Shown in pieces: positions 51,852 through 61,113 of a stretch of 64,000 bases of DNA. Within the stretch, counting starts at the first letter, position 1. Every line of letters begins with the position of its first letter. The position numbers were made by a program, and so were the translations under genes. The DNA lies in contig JAEVHH010000001.1 in assembly GCA_017607445.1 (NCBI GenBank), positions 434,001-498,000 of the forward strand, given 5' to 3'. The notes beneath the pieces were generated by a model. The model had not been told where the DNA came from. It did not search any database and saw only the letters and a program-made list of their open reading frames with translations. The DNA is from Histoplasma ohiense. Lineage: Eukaryota > Ascomycota > Eurotiomycetes > Onygenales > Ajellomycetaceae.

Positions 51852-52322
51852 TGTAACGGGCGTACTTCGATTAACGATTTGGTACTATCCTAATTACAGA
51901 TTACGAATTGATTAAGGAAAGAAAGAGAAAAGAAATCAGAAGAAAAGGTCGTACGAAGGGGGTTCTTATAGGGGAAAGTTCGGGGCGGAAGAATATCAGA
52001 AGCCGCTCCACAGTGGAGCGCGGAGCGGAAGAACATTAAGGGGTACGCGTAAGAATCGTTAGAAGCTACGCGAGCGCGGAACGTGGGGCGGGGGAATCAT
52101 TGAGGGCTACGCGGAAGAATCGTTAGAGACTACGCGAGCGCGGAACACAGAGCGGGAGAACGTAAGGAGCTACGCGGAAGAATCGTTAGAAACTACGCGA
52201 GCGCGGAGCACGGAGCGGAAGAACATCGAGGGTTACGCGAGGTCACAACGGCCAGGAACGAGCGGGTGCAGGAGGGGAGTTGGTTGCGTAAGTTGATTAC
52301 TAACGGGTGCTAACCCGTCACA
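51852..52322 (-). repeat. Copy F 5' LTR
   Basis: 471 bp, TGTGACGGG...CCCGTTACA on the element strand. Contains 63 bp internal repeat units of the type gaagaatcgttagagactac. Confidence 0.95.
51963..51970 (-). promoter_or_regulatory. Putative TATA box of Gypsy-1
   Basis: TATAAGAA on the element strand, about 57 nt upstream of the proposed RNA start at 51913, followed by a pyrimidine-rich stretch (TTTCTTTTCTCTTTCTTTCC), as is common in fungal promoters. Confidence 0.5.
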
Positions 52323-52794
52323 ATTATAAGAATCAAGTGAACATCAGAAGAAGTTCTGCAATCTGATATTATATAGAAGACAAAGTCTGACTGAATCTCA
52401 AGAATATAAGAATGAACCACTTCTTGTGTATACTAGACTATCATCATATCAAGTATATGATGAAGAAAGTGCTAGGCACACATGATTATTGACTTAACAC
52501 TCTGTCTGACATCCATGATGTCTTTCATATGAACCTGCTTCAACCCACAGCTGAGAATCCATTTATCTCACAGAGAATCTTCAATTGACAGTCATCTGTC
52601 ATCATAGAAGAAGACAATGAACTCAAGTGGGAAATTGAAGCAATTCTTAACAATAGAATCAACCACCACTGCTGTGAATACCTTGTCAAATGGATAGAAT
52701 ATGATTGTTCAATCTGGGAATCTGTGTCTGTCTTGAAGAACACTGCCACCCTTGACATCTATAAGTCCTCACTCATTTCAGTAGAGGGGGATAA

Positions 52795-53264
52795 TGTGAC
52801 AGATTAGTATCTGTTAGTAATTAACTTACACAATCAACTCTTCTTCTGCATCTGCTTGTTTCTGACTGTTGTGATCTCATGTAATTCTTGATGTTCTTTC
52901 ACTCTGTGCTATATGCTTATGTAGTCTCTAATGATTCTTCTGTGTAGCTTCTAACATTCTTTCACTTCATGTTCCATGCTTGTGTAGTCTCTAATGATTC
53001 TTTTATGTAGTCTTCAATGATTCTCTCACTCCACACTTCAAACTTATATAGTTTCTAATGATTCTTTCATATAGCTCTTAATATTCTTCCACTCCACACT
53101 GCACTGTGAAGCAGCTTCTGATATTCTTCCACTTTGAAATTTTCTTTATAAGAACCCTCTTCATATGACCTTTTCTTCTGATTTCTTTTCTCTTTCTTTC
53201 CTTAATCAATTCGTAATCTGTATTAGAATAGTGCTAGATCATTAATCGAAGTACGCCCGTTACA
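52795..53264 (+). repeat. Copy E 3' LTR
   Basis: 470 bp. The last ~60 bp keep CpGs (caattcgtaatc, attaatcgaagtacgcccg), although the rest is strongly mutated. Confidence 0.9.
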
Positions 53265-53269
53265 CAAAG

Positions 53270-53696
53270 AGAGTTCTTATAGAGAAAAATTCAGAGCAGA
53301 AGAATATCAGAAGCCACTTCACAGTGAAGTGTGAAGCAGAAGAACATTAAAAAGTACATATAAGAATTATTAGAAACTATATAAGCACAGAGTGTGAAAT
53401 GAGAGAATCATTGAAAGCTACACAGAAGAATCATTAGAGACTACACAAGTGCAGAACACAGAGTGAAAGAATATTAGAAGCTATACAGAAGAATCATTAA
53501 AGACTACACAAATACAGAGCACAGAGTGGAAGAACATTAAGAGCTACACAGAAGAATTATTAGAAACTACACAAGTGCAGAGCATGAAGCAGAAGAACAT
53601 CAAGGGTTACATGAGATCACAACAGCCAGAAACAAGCGGGTGCAGAAGGGGAGTTGATTGTGTAAGTTAATTACTAATAAGTGCTAACCCATCACA
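53270..53696 (-). repeat. Copy C2 5' LTR, second part
   Basis: Continues the LTR begun at 41306 after the CAAAG duplication. The outer end keeps aagcgggtgc and aacccatcaca. Confidence 0.88.
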
Positions 53697-53701
53697 CTAA
53701 C

Positions 53702-54202
53702 ACTATTCTAATACAGATTATGAATTGATTAAGAAAAGAAAGAGAAAAGAAATCAGAAGAAAAGATCATATGAAGAAGATTCTTATAGAGGAAAGTTCAG
53801 AGCAGAAGAATATCAGAAGCCACTCCACAGTGAAGTGCAGAGTGAAAGAACATTAAGAGATATGTGTAAGAATTATTAGAAACTACACAAGTGTGAAGTG
53901 TAAAGTGAAGGAATCATTGAGAGCTATACAGAAGAATTATTAGAGACTATATAAATGTGGAACACAGAGCAGAAGAATGTAAGAAGCTACACAGAAGAAT
54001 TGTTAGAAACTATATAAATGCAGAGCACAGAGCAGAAGAATGTTAAGAGCTACACAGAAGAATCATTAGAAACTATATGAGTGTGAAGCACAGAGCAGAA
54101 GAACATCAAGAGTTACACAAGATCACAACAGTCAGAAATGAGTGAGTGCAGAAGAGAAGTTGATTGTGTAAGTTAATTACTAATGAATGCTAATCTATCA
54201 CA
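53702..54202 (-). repeat. Copy C1 5' LTR, second part
   Basis: Continues from 28670 after the CTAAC duplication (53697-53701), ending aatctatcaca. Strongly mutated. Confidence 0.82.
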
Positions 54203-55461
54203 AAAAAGCTTCTAGTTTTTTTTACTGAGACTGATGTCTTTCAGTTGAGAATTGCTTCCATCTTCTTAGAATTCATACATATGTCTTTTTCAGCTTCAAT
54301 GATGAATTCTAGATAGGTTATAGACTTGGTCTCAAAGTCACATTTGTCAATATTCACTTGCAGTTCAGCTTTTCATAGACAGTCAAGCACTTATCATATA
54401 TGCTTGCAATGCTCAGTAAGTGATTCATCAGTGAAGATCAGAATATCATCTATATACACTGAGGTGATCTCATTGAGCAGATCTTATAGAGCTCAGTTAA
54501 TGTATTTCTGAAATATACTCAGAGTGTTCACTAATTCAAAAAAGATCACTGTTCATTCATATAATTCATAACATATATGAAAAGCAGTTAGTCATTTGTC
54601 ATCTTCATTAATTCTTATCTTATAGAAGGCTGCAGAGATGTCAAGCTTTGTAAATCATTTTACTTTTTCTATTCATTCAAGTATTTCATTGATAAGTGAG
54701 AGAGAGTATCAGTTCTTCTATGTGATTTTGTTGAGTTCTCAGTAGTCAATGCAGAATCATAAGCCTTCTTCTAATTTCTTCACAAACAGTACAGATACTG
54801 TGATGAATGAGTTGCTAACATAAATAAAGTCTTTGTTCAGTAGTCTGTTGAGTGTTTTTTGTAGAATAAAAAGCTTGTCATATAATATACTGTAGAGAGA
54901 ATCTCAGAGTGATTGTAGATTTTTACTGTTCTTCTTGATGAGCTTGATTGTATGATCTATACTGAGTTCTTGATGAGAAGAAAGCTTTTCAGCTTCTTTC
55001 TTGTTGAATATATCTGTGAAGTCTTTGTATAATTTGAGTAGTTTCTTGTGTGATTTCTTGAGATCTTTGAGTTCTAGCTTCTCTAATGTTTTTTTGATAT
55101 TCATTATACTAACAGTGAACACTTGAATGTTCTTCTTCTCATATGCTTGATGAGTTAGTAGTTTGTACATTTTCACTGATATCTGAGTGAGATCAGTGAT
55201 TCTATCAATATTCTTCTTATAAACACAGTCATCTTCTGGGAAAATAAGATAGTGGTTGCATGCATTCAACAAGGTTTCAAACTCTGTGAGCTATGATAGA
55301 TCAAGTATTAGATCATACTCAAGATCTTGTATTTTGTATGCATATACATTCTTTTTCTTGTGTTCTTCTACATTGACATTAAATCTTACCATGTTGTAGA
55401 AGGCAGATTCTCTGAGGTCATCAAATTCACTGAGCTTACATAGTTTGAAAAAGAGAATATG
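54203..55461 (-). pseudogene. Gypsy-1 pol fragment (copy H)
   Basis: RT and protease/linker region only. It starts at the RT thumb (aagcttctag) and breaks off near 55461 within the protease region. The RT motif is YIDD (54456-54445), so both catalytic Asp remain here. Open frames include 55272-54904. No LTR is attached. Confidence 0.82.
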
Positions 55462-56615
55462 AGGTGTAGTGACAGTGTGAAGAGTAACAGTAGAAGATAG
55501 TTTATAGTGTAGTGGAGATAATAGTAATATATTGTAAAGTGTAATATAGTAGCATAACATAGTGTAGCTAATTGCTAAGGAAGAAAAGAAAGAGAAAGAA
55601 GATGTGTGAAATACATACATTGATATATATATACATATAGAAATAGTGGTAGTGAGAGTATAATGGAAAGAGGTAAGAATAAGTGAAGATAATAAGGAAA
55701 TAATAAACAAATGTATTACAATTGTCTCTCTTTTTTATAAGAGCTGCTCTCAGCAATTGTATAGATTGCTTACTAGTAAATAATTGCATTTCTGTATTGT
55801 AAGTTCTGCTTGTTGATAGCAGTATATCAATTGCGTCCCCTAGATAGCTTGTATATATGTTGTTATCAATTTTCTAATGAGATAGAATTGGTGGATTCTT
55901 TGATTACTAGAGATTGCATGCAGAGAAGCAAAAAGAATTTCTTTTCTCTTGAAGATTTCTCTTCTTTTTTAACTTGATCATCATCAAAGCTTCTTTCCAT
56001 TCTGCTGTGATTTTTTATTTTCAATAAAAATTTTTAAATTTTCATCAGTTCTCTCTCTCCCTCTCTCTTTTTTCAAAATGGGCTCTTTTGAATATTTCAA
56101 CTTTAAGTAAGTTGTTTCCTTGCTGGTGCTTATCATGTATTATTGCTGATGTTTCTTGTCAGTGGTGTTATTAGTGTGGTCATGTGTGCCACTAGCTTGT
56201 TTTCATATAGTGCCATTCACTATTCACTTGTTACATTGCTCTAGCTCTAATTATGTGACATACAACAGTTGAATTCTGTGTGAATGTTGTGTTCTGAGAC
56301 TTGAGAATGTTGATTTTTGATGTGCATTGAAGTCAAATGTCTGGAAGTGTTGTGAGGCTTGTGTCTCTGCAGAGAAATTCTGCAAATCTGTGAGTAATTC
56401 TTTTTAATTCTTATTTCCTTTTTCTTTTTCTTCAAATTTGCTTTTGAATAGTGATATACTGATAATGATGCTAGGTGTGTGATACGCCTCTTCTGAGGCA
56501 CATCATGCATAGGTGAGTGTTTATCTTTGCAGGGGTGGCAGCTGAAGAGAACATAGTCAGCCACAAAAATCATTTTCATTGTTTAGTTAAATGATTGAAC
56601 ACATCTCATCTGGTG
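55462..56615. other. AT-rich stretch, no assigned gene
   Basis: 55462-55718 begins with TG and ends with TTACA and might be a short LTR on the - strand, but no target duplication is found. A (TA)n run is near 55622-55640. From 56078 ATGGGCTCTTTTGAATATTT runs into a possible intron (GTAAGT at ~56107, TTGCTGAT branch, TTGTCAG at ~56162), giving only a ~34-residue product. Pyrimidine runs at ~56045-56075 could be a promoter. Nothing here can be named. Confidence 0.4.
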
Positions 56616-57065
56616 ATGCTGTCTGCTCAGAGCAGGGCAGAGGTGAATGCTCTATGGTTTCAGCACTGAGCAGTGGCTGAGCCTGCAGAGGTGCAGATTT
56701 TGAAGGCTGTGATTGTATCTGATCCTTTCAGAGCAGAGATGTTAGAGGAAGAGAAGGATGTGAAGGAGAGGGTTTTGAGAATGATGAGCTCTGAGGGCTC
56801 TGTGATGAAGGAGTTGGCTGAGGAGGAGTTGAAGGAGTTGGCTGGAGAGTCAACAGAGAAGGTTGTGGAGGCTCCAGCAGTGGAGGCAGTGGAATATAAG
56901 AGGTATGAGCCTTATAGTGTGAAGGTGTGGGAGGAGATCATAGGGGGAGAGGCCTTCCTTCGGTGGGTGTGTCAATGGGTGAGAGGGTTGATGAAGAAGG
57001 ATAGAGAGAAGGAAGCAAATGTTCTGTGGGAGAGGCATTTGCCAGTGCCTTTGCACTCAAAATAG
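56616..57065 (+). pseudogene. Unassigned acidic ORF with one in-frame TGA
   Basis: The frame runs from ATG (56616) to TAG (57063-57065), 149 codons before the stop, with a single TGA at 56667-56669. The product is rich in Glu, Lys and Val, with a likely helical segment (MLEEEKDVKERVLRMMSSEG, EELKELAGES) and a Trp-containing C-terminal part (VWEEIIGGEAFLRWVCQWV). The DNA is GG-rich and much less decayed than the transposons nearby. No family is recognised. It could be an exon of a host gene, a gene of an unknown element, or an old passenger. Confidence 0.45.
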
Positions 57066-57429
57066 AGTCTGATGCTTAATGAGTATCAGAGGCAGTATAA
57101 GAAGGGGGTGGCAGAGGGGAAGTGAGAGGTGAAGAGAGGGAGATGAGGGTGGATGAACTGAGGGTCTTTAGACTTTTCTTAGAATCTGTTTTCTTTGTTT
57201 TTTTCTTGTTTGTATGTTTTATTTTTTGTATTTATTATACTCAAATTGAATTTTTCTCTTTTTTTTTTCCTTTTCTCTGATAAAATCCTTCTAAAAAAAA
57301 TGCATTTGATTGAAGTTTGAGTGAGATTTGCACTTCTAGCATTTTTTGATTTAAGATTTGTGCTTCTGATGTCTTTCAACTTGAAGTTTGTGCTTTTGAT
57401 GTTTGAGAGTATATTGATTTTGTATTTGT
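57066..57429. other. Low-complexity AT-rich stretch
   Basis: Homopolymer T and A runs (~57190-57300) and, on the - strand, a short repeat encoding TNLK/SANL-like units (~57310-57400). An open - frame (57436-57179) covers it, probably read-through 3' of the Gypsy-3 chromodomain. No supported gene. Confidence 0.5.
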
Positions 57430-59191
57430 CATTCATTTTCTTGTTTGAGAAAGATTTTGAATGTCTGAGTGTTCAATATGTTTTCTTTCAGTTTCTATGT
57501 ATCATTATTAGAATCTCAACCTGTTCATCTCACAAGATATTCTGAAGATTTGTTTTTTTATTATTGATTTTCAAGAATTTTCTTAACTTGATATTCTTCT
57601 TCATCATCAACAAGTTCCAGTCCTGGTTCTGATAGAGCTCCATTTCTGTGGTTGTATGGCTTCAATAAAGATACATGAAATACAGAATGAATGCTTCTAT
57701 ATGAAGATGACAGTTCTAGTTTGTACACTTGTTTTTCAATAGTATTCAGAATCTTGAAGAGTTCAATATATTTATGATTGAGTTTGTGAACCAGATGCAG
57801 CAATTGGAGATTTTTTGCATTGAGTATGATATAGTCATCTATTTTAAATTGTTGAGGTTTATGTTTTGTATTGTAATAGATTTTCTGTGTTTGTCACATC
57901 TTTTGTAGATTCTTGATGAGCTTATGATGTGTTTTCTTGATATGTTTCATGTGGCTAGCAGCATGTATGGTGACTGGTTGTGGTGGTTTGCTGACATTAA
58001 TTTTCAAATCAGATTGATATCCCATTAAGGCTTCTGCGGGTGTCATTTCAGTAGAGATATGTTGAGAGGTATTGTAAACAACTGCATCAGCAGTAGCCAG
58101 CATGCCCAGTCATCTTGATGATAGTTGATAAAGCATCAGAGATAATGTTTCAAGATTTGATTTTATCATTCTGTTTGATCATCTGTTTGAGAATGAAAGG
58201 CTGTTGAAAGTTTCTGGTGTGTGTCTAGCATATAACAAAAGATGGATCAATAATGACTTGTAAACAGTGAATCTCAATCAGATATATGGTTTTTGAGTAC
58301 TCTGTAAATTGTATAGAACTTGGTATAAATGATTTCCACTAGTTCATCAGCTGTAATGTTTTTGATGCAAGAAATATAGATTGTAAACTTGGTATATATA
58401 TCCACAATCACTAAAATTGCATTGTAGATTTGATGGAGGAATGTAGAGGCTGACAAGTCTGTAATAAAATCTATAGTAATGAACTCAAAAGAATTTGATG
58501 ATAAGAGAATTGTACTCAATTCTTCATATTGTCTATACTGTTTTGGCTTTACTCTTTGACAAGTATCATAAGTGAATATATAATCTTTGATATCTCTGAC
58601 TAGCTCATGTCAATAGTATTTATTCTGAATGCTGTCTATGAACTTTTTTATATCAAAATGACTCTCTTGTGGATCATCATGATTTGCACTGATAATTTCA
58701 TCAATGAGTGTCTTTTGTTGAGGGACATACATGTGATCATCAGCATGCAATATATCATTCTCAGAAATTGTCTATAGCATATTTTCAGCAACAGTCATAT
58801 TCTTCTTTTTTATCTTCTTTCTTTGCTCAGCAGCAAAAGAATCAATCTTCTGTGCTTTACTCAGAAATGAGATGAAGGATTCAGGCATTTCTGTATATGC
58901 TGAGTCTTCAAGAATAGTCTTATTGACTGCAATTCAGAGTATATATTGCTCAACACACAATAAAGAGAAAGAGTTTACATAAGAGATAGAAGATGTTGAT
59001 GTATGAAGTGCTTTTCACTCATTAAAAGAAGCATTTTGCTCATTAGAGACTCATACACAGACTATATCAGAAGAAATATTATTTTGAAAAGAAGTATCAG
59101 CTTCTCAGTCTAGTCTAACTCCATGTTTCAGCTTCTGTTGCAGAGTAGATAATATAGTTTGACCATTATAAACCTCACTGTAGTCTGTGTG
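57430..59191 (-). pseudogene. Gypsy-3 integrase and chromodomain fragment
   Basis: A third Ty3/gypsy family, closest in motif spacing to Gypsy-2. Order on the - strand: zinc region with one Cys lost (HDDPQESH, YDTC, ~58690-58570), integrase core (ITIDFITDL ~58475, SD-stop-DSL ~58280, AFHSQTDDQTE ~58190), GPY/F-like region (58103-57561, SVFHVSLLKPYNHRNG), chromodomain (YQVKKILE, EYLVR, ~57600-57450). Stops are TGA plus a few TAA/TAG. Truncated at 59191 by the LTR of copy I. Confidence 0.8.
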
Positions 59192-59725
59192 TGTGACGGG
59201 TTAGCATCTGTTAGTAATTAACTTACGCAACCAACTCCCCTTCTGCACCCGCTTGTTCCTGGCTGTTGTGACCTCATGTAACCCTCGATGTTCTTCCACT
59301 CTGTGCTCTGCACTTGTGTAGTCTCTAATGATTCTTCCATGTAGCTTCTTATGTTCCTCTGCTCTGTGTTCTGTGCTTGTATAATCTCTAACAATTCTTC
59401 TGTGTAGCTTCTTATGTTCTTTCACTCTGTGTTCTATACTTGTGTAGTCTCTAATGATTCTTCTGTGTAGCTCTCAATGATTCCTCCATCCCATGTTCCA
59501 CACTCATGTAACTTCTAATGATTCTTATGTGTACTTCTTAATGTTCTTTCACTCTGCACTTCACTGTGGAGTGACTTCTGATATTCTTCTGCTCTGAACT
59601 TTTCTCTATAAGAATCCTCTTTGTATGATCTTTTCTTCTGATTTCTTTTCTCTTTCCTTCCTTAATCAATTTGTAATCTGTAATTAGAATAGTACCAAAT
59701 TGTTAATTGAAGTATGTCTGTTACA
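59192..59725 (+). repeat. Copy I 5' LTR
   Basis: 534 bp. The outer ~95 bp keep CpG and CC (tgacggg, acgcaaccaactcccc, gcacccgc, ccctcgatg); the rest is mutated. Confidence 0.92.
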
Positions 59726-59989
59726 TTACAAATTGATTCTTCTGTGTTTAAGGCCTGAGTGTCTTGTTATTAGTTCTTATGTCTGAGTGTGTTGTTACCA
59801 GTTCTTACACTCAAGTGTGTTGTTTACAGGTCTGAGTGTCTAGTTGTTACAAGAGATCTCTCATGGGCCTGAGTGCTCTTATTGTTAGTTATATAGGCTG
59901 TTGTGTCTAAGTGTCTGAAACACAATCAACTGTGTTCTACAAGGCCCGAGTGCCTATGAACTGTAACACTGTGAATAGTGTTCACAAAG

Positions 59990-60005
59990 AAGCTTGATCA
60001 AGCTT
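59990..60005. repeat. 16 bp palindrome in the Gypsy-1 leader (copy I)
   Basis: Perfect AAGCTTGATCAAGCTT between the 5' LTR and gag, inside a larger imperfect inverted arrangement of gaatagtg motifs. Confidence 0.75.
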
Positions 60006-60073
60006 AGCACTGCAACACTGTGAATAGTGTCTGTGAGAGAACTGAGTATTCCTTTTCTTTTTTTTATTATTAT

Positions 60074-61105
60074 ATATTCTTAGATATCAAAATGAACTAC
60101 AAGCAATTCTACAAACACCCACTGCATCTGAATGTGGTGGATGATAACTTAGATCTATGAAGCATTCTCTAGCAGCAGGTGCTACAGATGACTGAATTGC
60201 AATGATGACTTGCTGAGATGAGCACTTCTGTATTCACCATTCCTCCTACACCCACACCTCATGAAAAGCCTTCAAGAGAGAAGCTTCCAATCCTCAACAA
60301 ATACAAGAGAGACCTAGCACTCTACCTTGCATGGAAGTTGAAAGTGAACACCAAATTGAACATTGATGAACAAGCAATAGACTTGCTATCCAATCAGATG
60401 TAGTATATCCATAGCAGATTGAATGATGATGCATTAGCAAAATTCCAACCCTGAATGAGTCATTGTCAGAATCATCAATGTATGTCAGAGCTAGTCTTTC
60501 AACAACTCAACTCCCTCTTCCTCAATTCTACACTTCAAGCCAAGGTGTTGAACTGACTTAATCAAACTCATCAAATGAATATTGTGTTGGCAACTTATCT
60601 TTCTGAATTCAATCACAAGCTTCTAGAAGCAGATGGGCAAGACTGGGATGATGCTATCAAGATCAACATGTTGTTCAAGAATTTGAACTTTCAGTTGCAT
60701 AACTGAAGTGTAGAGCATCTGAAGCTCTCAATATACAGCAAATTCTGCACTGATTTTTGTCTGTTGAACAACAATCTGTCTCAGTTCTGCACACTTCAAA
60801 ATTGTAGAGGATTTCACTGAATAAATGTGTACATTCTGAACCACTCTGCAGCACCCCCCATCTCTGAATCAGAATCAATGAACTGAGTCTCACATGTGAA
60901 TGCAAGTCATCTGAGAATCTCTAATGTCTCAGAGAAGAACACTGTCAATCAAATTGTCAGAGAAGTCTGCATACACTGTGACAAGTCAGAGCACTTTGTG
61001 AACCAATGTTCAAATGCAATCACTCTGAGTAAACCCCCCACACATGTGAACACTGTGTCATCCATGGACAGACAAGAACAGGGAAAAGATGAGCTCTCAC
61101 TCTAA
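60074..61105 (+). pseudogene. Gypsy-1 gag, copy I
   Basis: Same 344-codon span as copy F. The first ATG reads ATA; the second (60092) remains. CCHC knuckle well kept (CIHCDKSEHFVNQC, ~60970-61011). TAA stop at 61103-61105. Several internal TGA and one TAG near 60170 (CTCTAGCAG). Confidence 0.85.
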
Positions 61106-61113
61106 AACACAGA

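Larger units (their letters stand above)
46490..52322 (-). mobile_element. Gypsy-1 copy F, youngest complete copy
   Basis: 5833 bp, LTRs of 471 bp each (46490-46960, 51852-52322), target duplication ATTAT (46485-46489, 52323-52327). GC- and CpG-rich compared with all neighbours. The two LTRs differ at three positions by my alignment, all C:G to T:A and all in the inner end of the 3' LTR. Gag and pol are near full length but contain ten in-frame TGA codons. Confidence 0.95.
43346..52807 (+). pseudogene. Gypsy-1 pol, copy E, split by copy F
   Basis: Protease region (IDSGFLHYALID, ~43453), RT with YMND (~44526), RNase H (ETDASDYVV ~44960), integrase up to ~46484, then after copy F the chromodomain part 52328-52794 and TAG (52805-52807) in the LTR. 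Mostly TGA stops, but two TAA codons occur near 45040 and 45123, where CAA (Gln) is expected. Confidence 0.85.
41413..53264 (+). mobile_element. Gypsy-1 copy E, split by copy F
   Basis: 5' LTR 41413-41946 (534 bp), 3' LTR 52795-53264 (470 bp), target duplication CAAAG (41408-41412, 53265-53269). Internal parts are 41947-46489 and 52328-52794. The two LTRs differ by one 63-64 bp repeat unit. Copy F is inserted in the integrase region with ATTAT duplications. Confidence 0.92.
28671..53696 (-). mobile_element. Gypsy-1 copy C2, complete with nested insertions
   Basis: 3' LTR 28671-29204 (534 bp); internal 29205-30807, 37498-39150 and 39554-41305; 5' LTR 41306-41412 plus 53270-53696 (534 bp in total). 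It hosts LINE copy 2, a SINE and copy E. Its own target duplication, CTAGC against CTAAC, lies in the LTR of C1. Confidence 0.88.
17701..54202 (-). mobile_element. Gypsy-1 copy C1, 3'-truncated host of the nest
   Basis: Internal parts are 17701-19588 and 26297-28638; the 5' LTR is 28639-28670 plus 53702-54202 (533 bp in total). It is cut at 17701 within the integrase, so the chromodomain and 3' LTR are absent. A LINE interrupts it at 19589-26284, and copy C2 sits inside its LTR with target duplication CTAGC (28666-28670) / CTAAC (53697-53701), a one-base decayed pair. Confidence 0.85.

Noticed and set aside
55462..55718. Solo LTR of another element
   Set aside because: TG and CA ends can be found, but no flanking duplication, primer site or second copy is present in the window.
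55568..55789. Tyr/Phe/Ser-rich ORF on the - strand
   Set aside because: Low-complexity AT-rich DNA. It shares no motif with any family and overlaps the end of a Gypsy-1 fragment.
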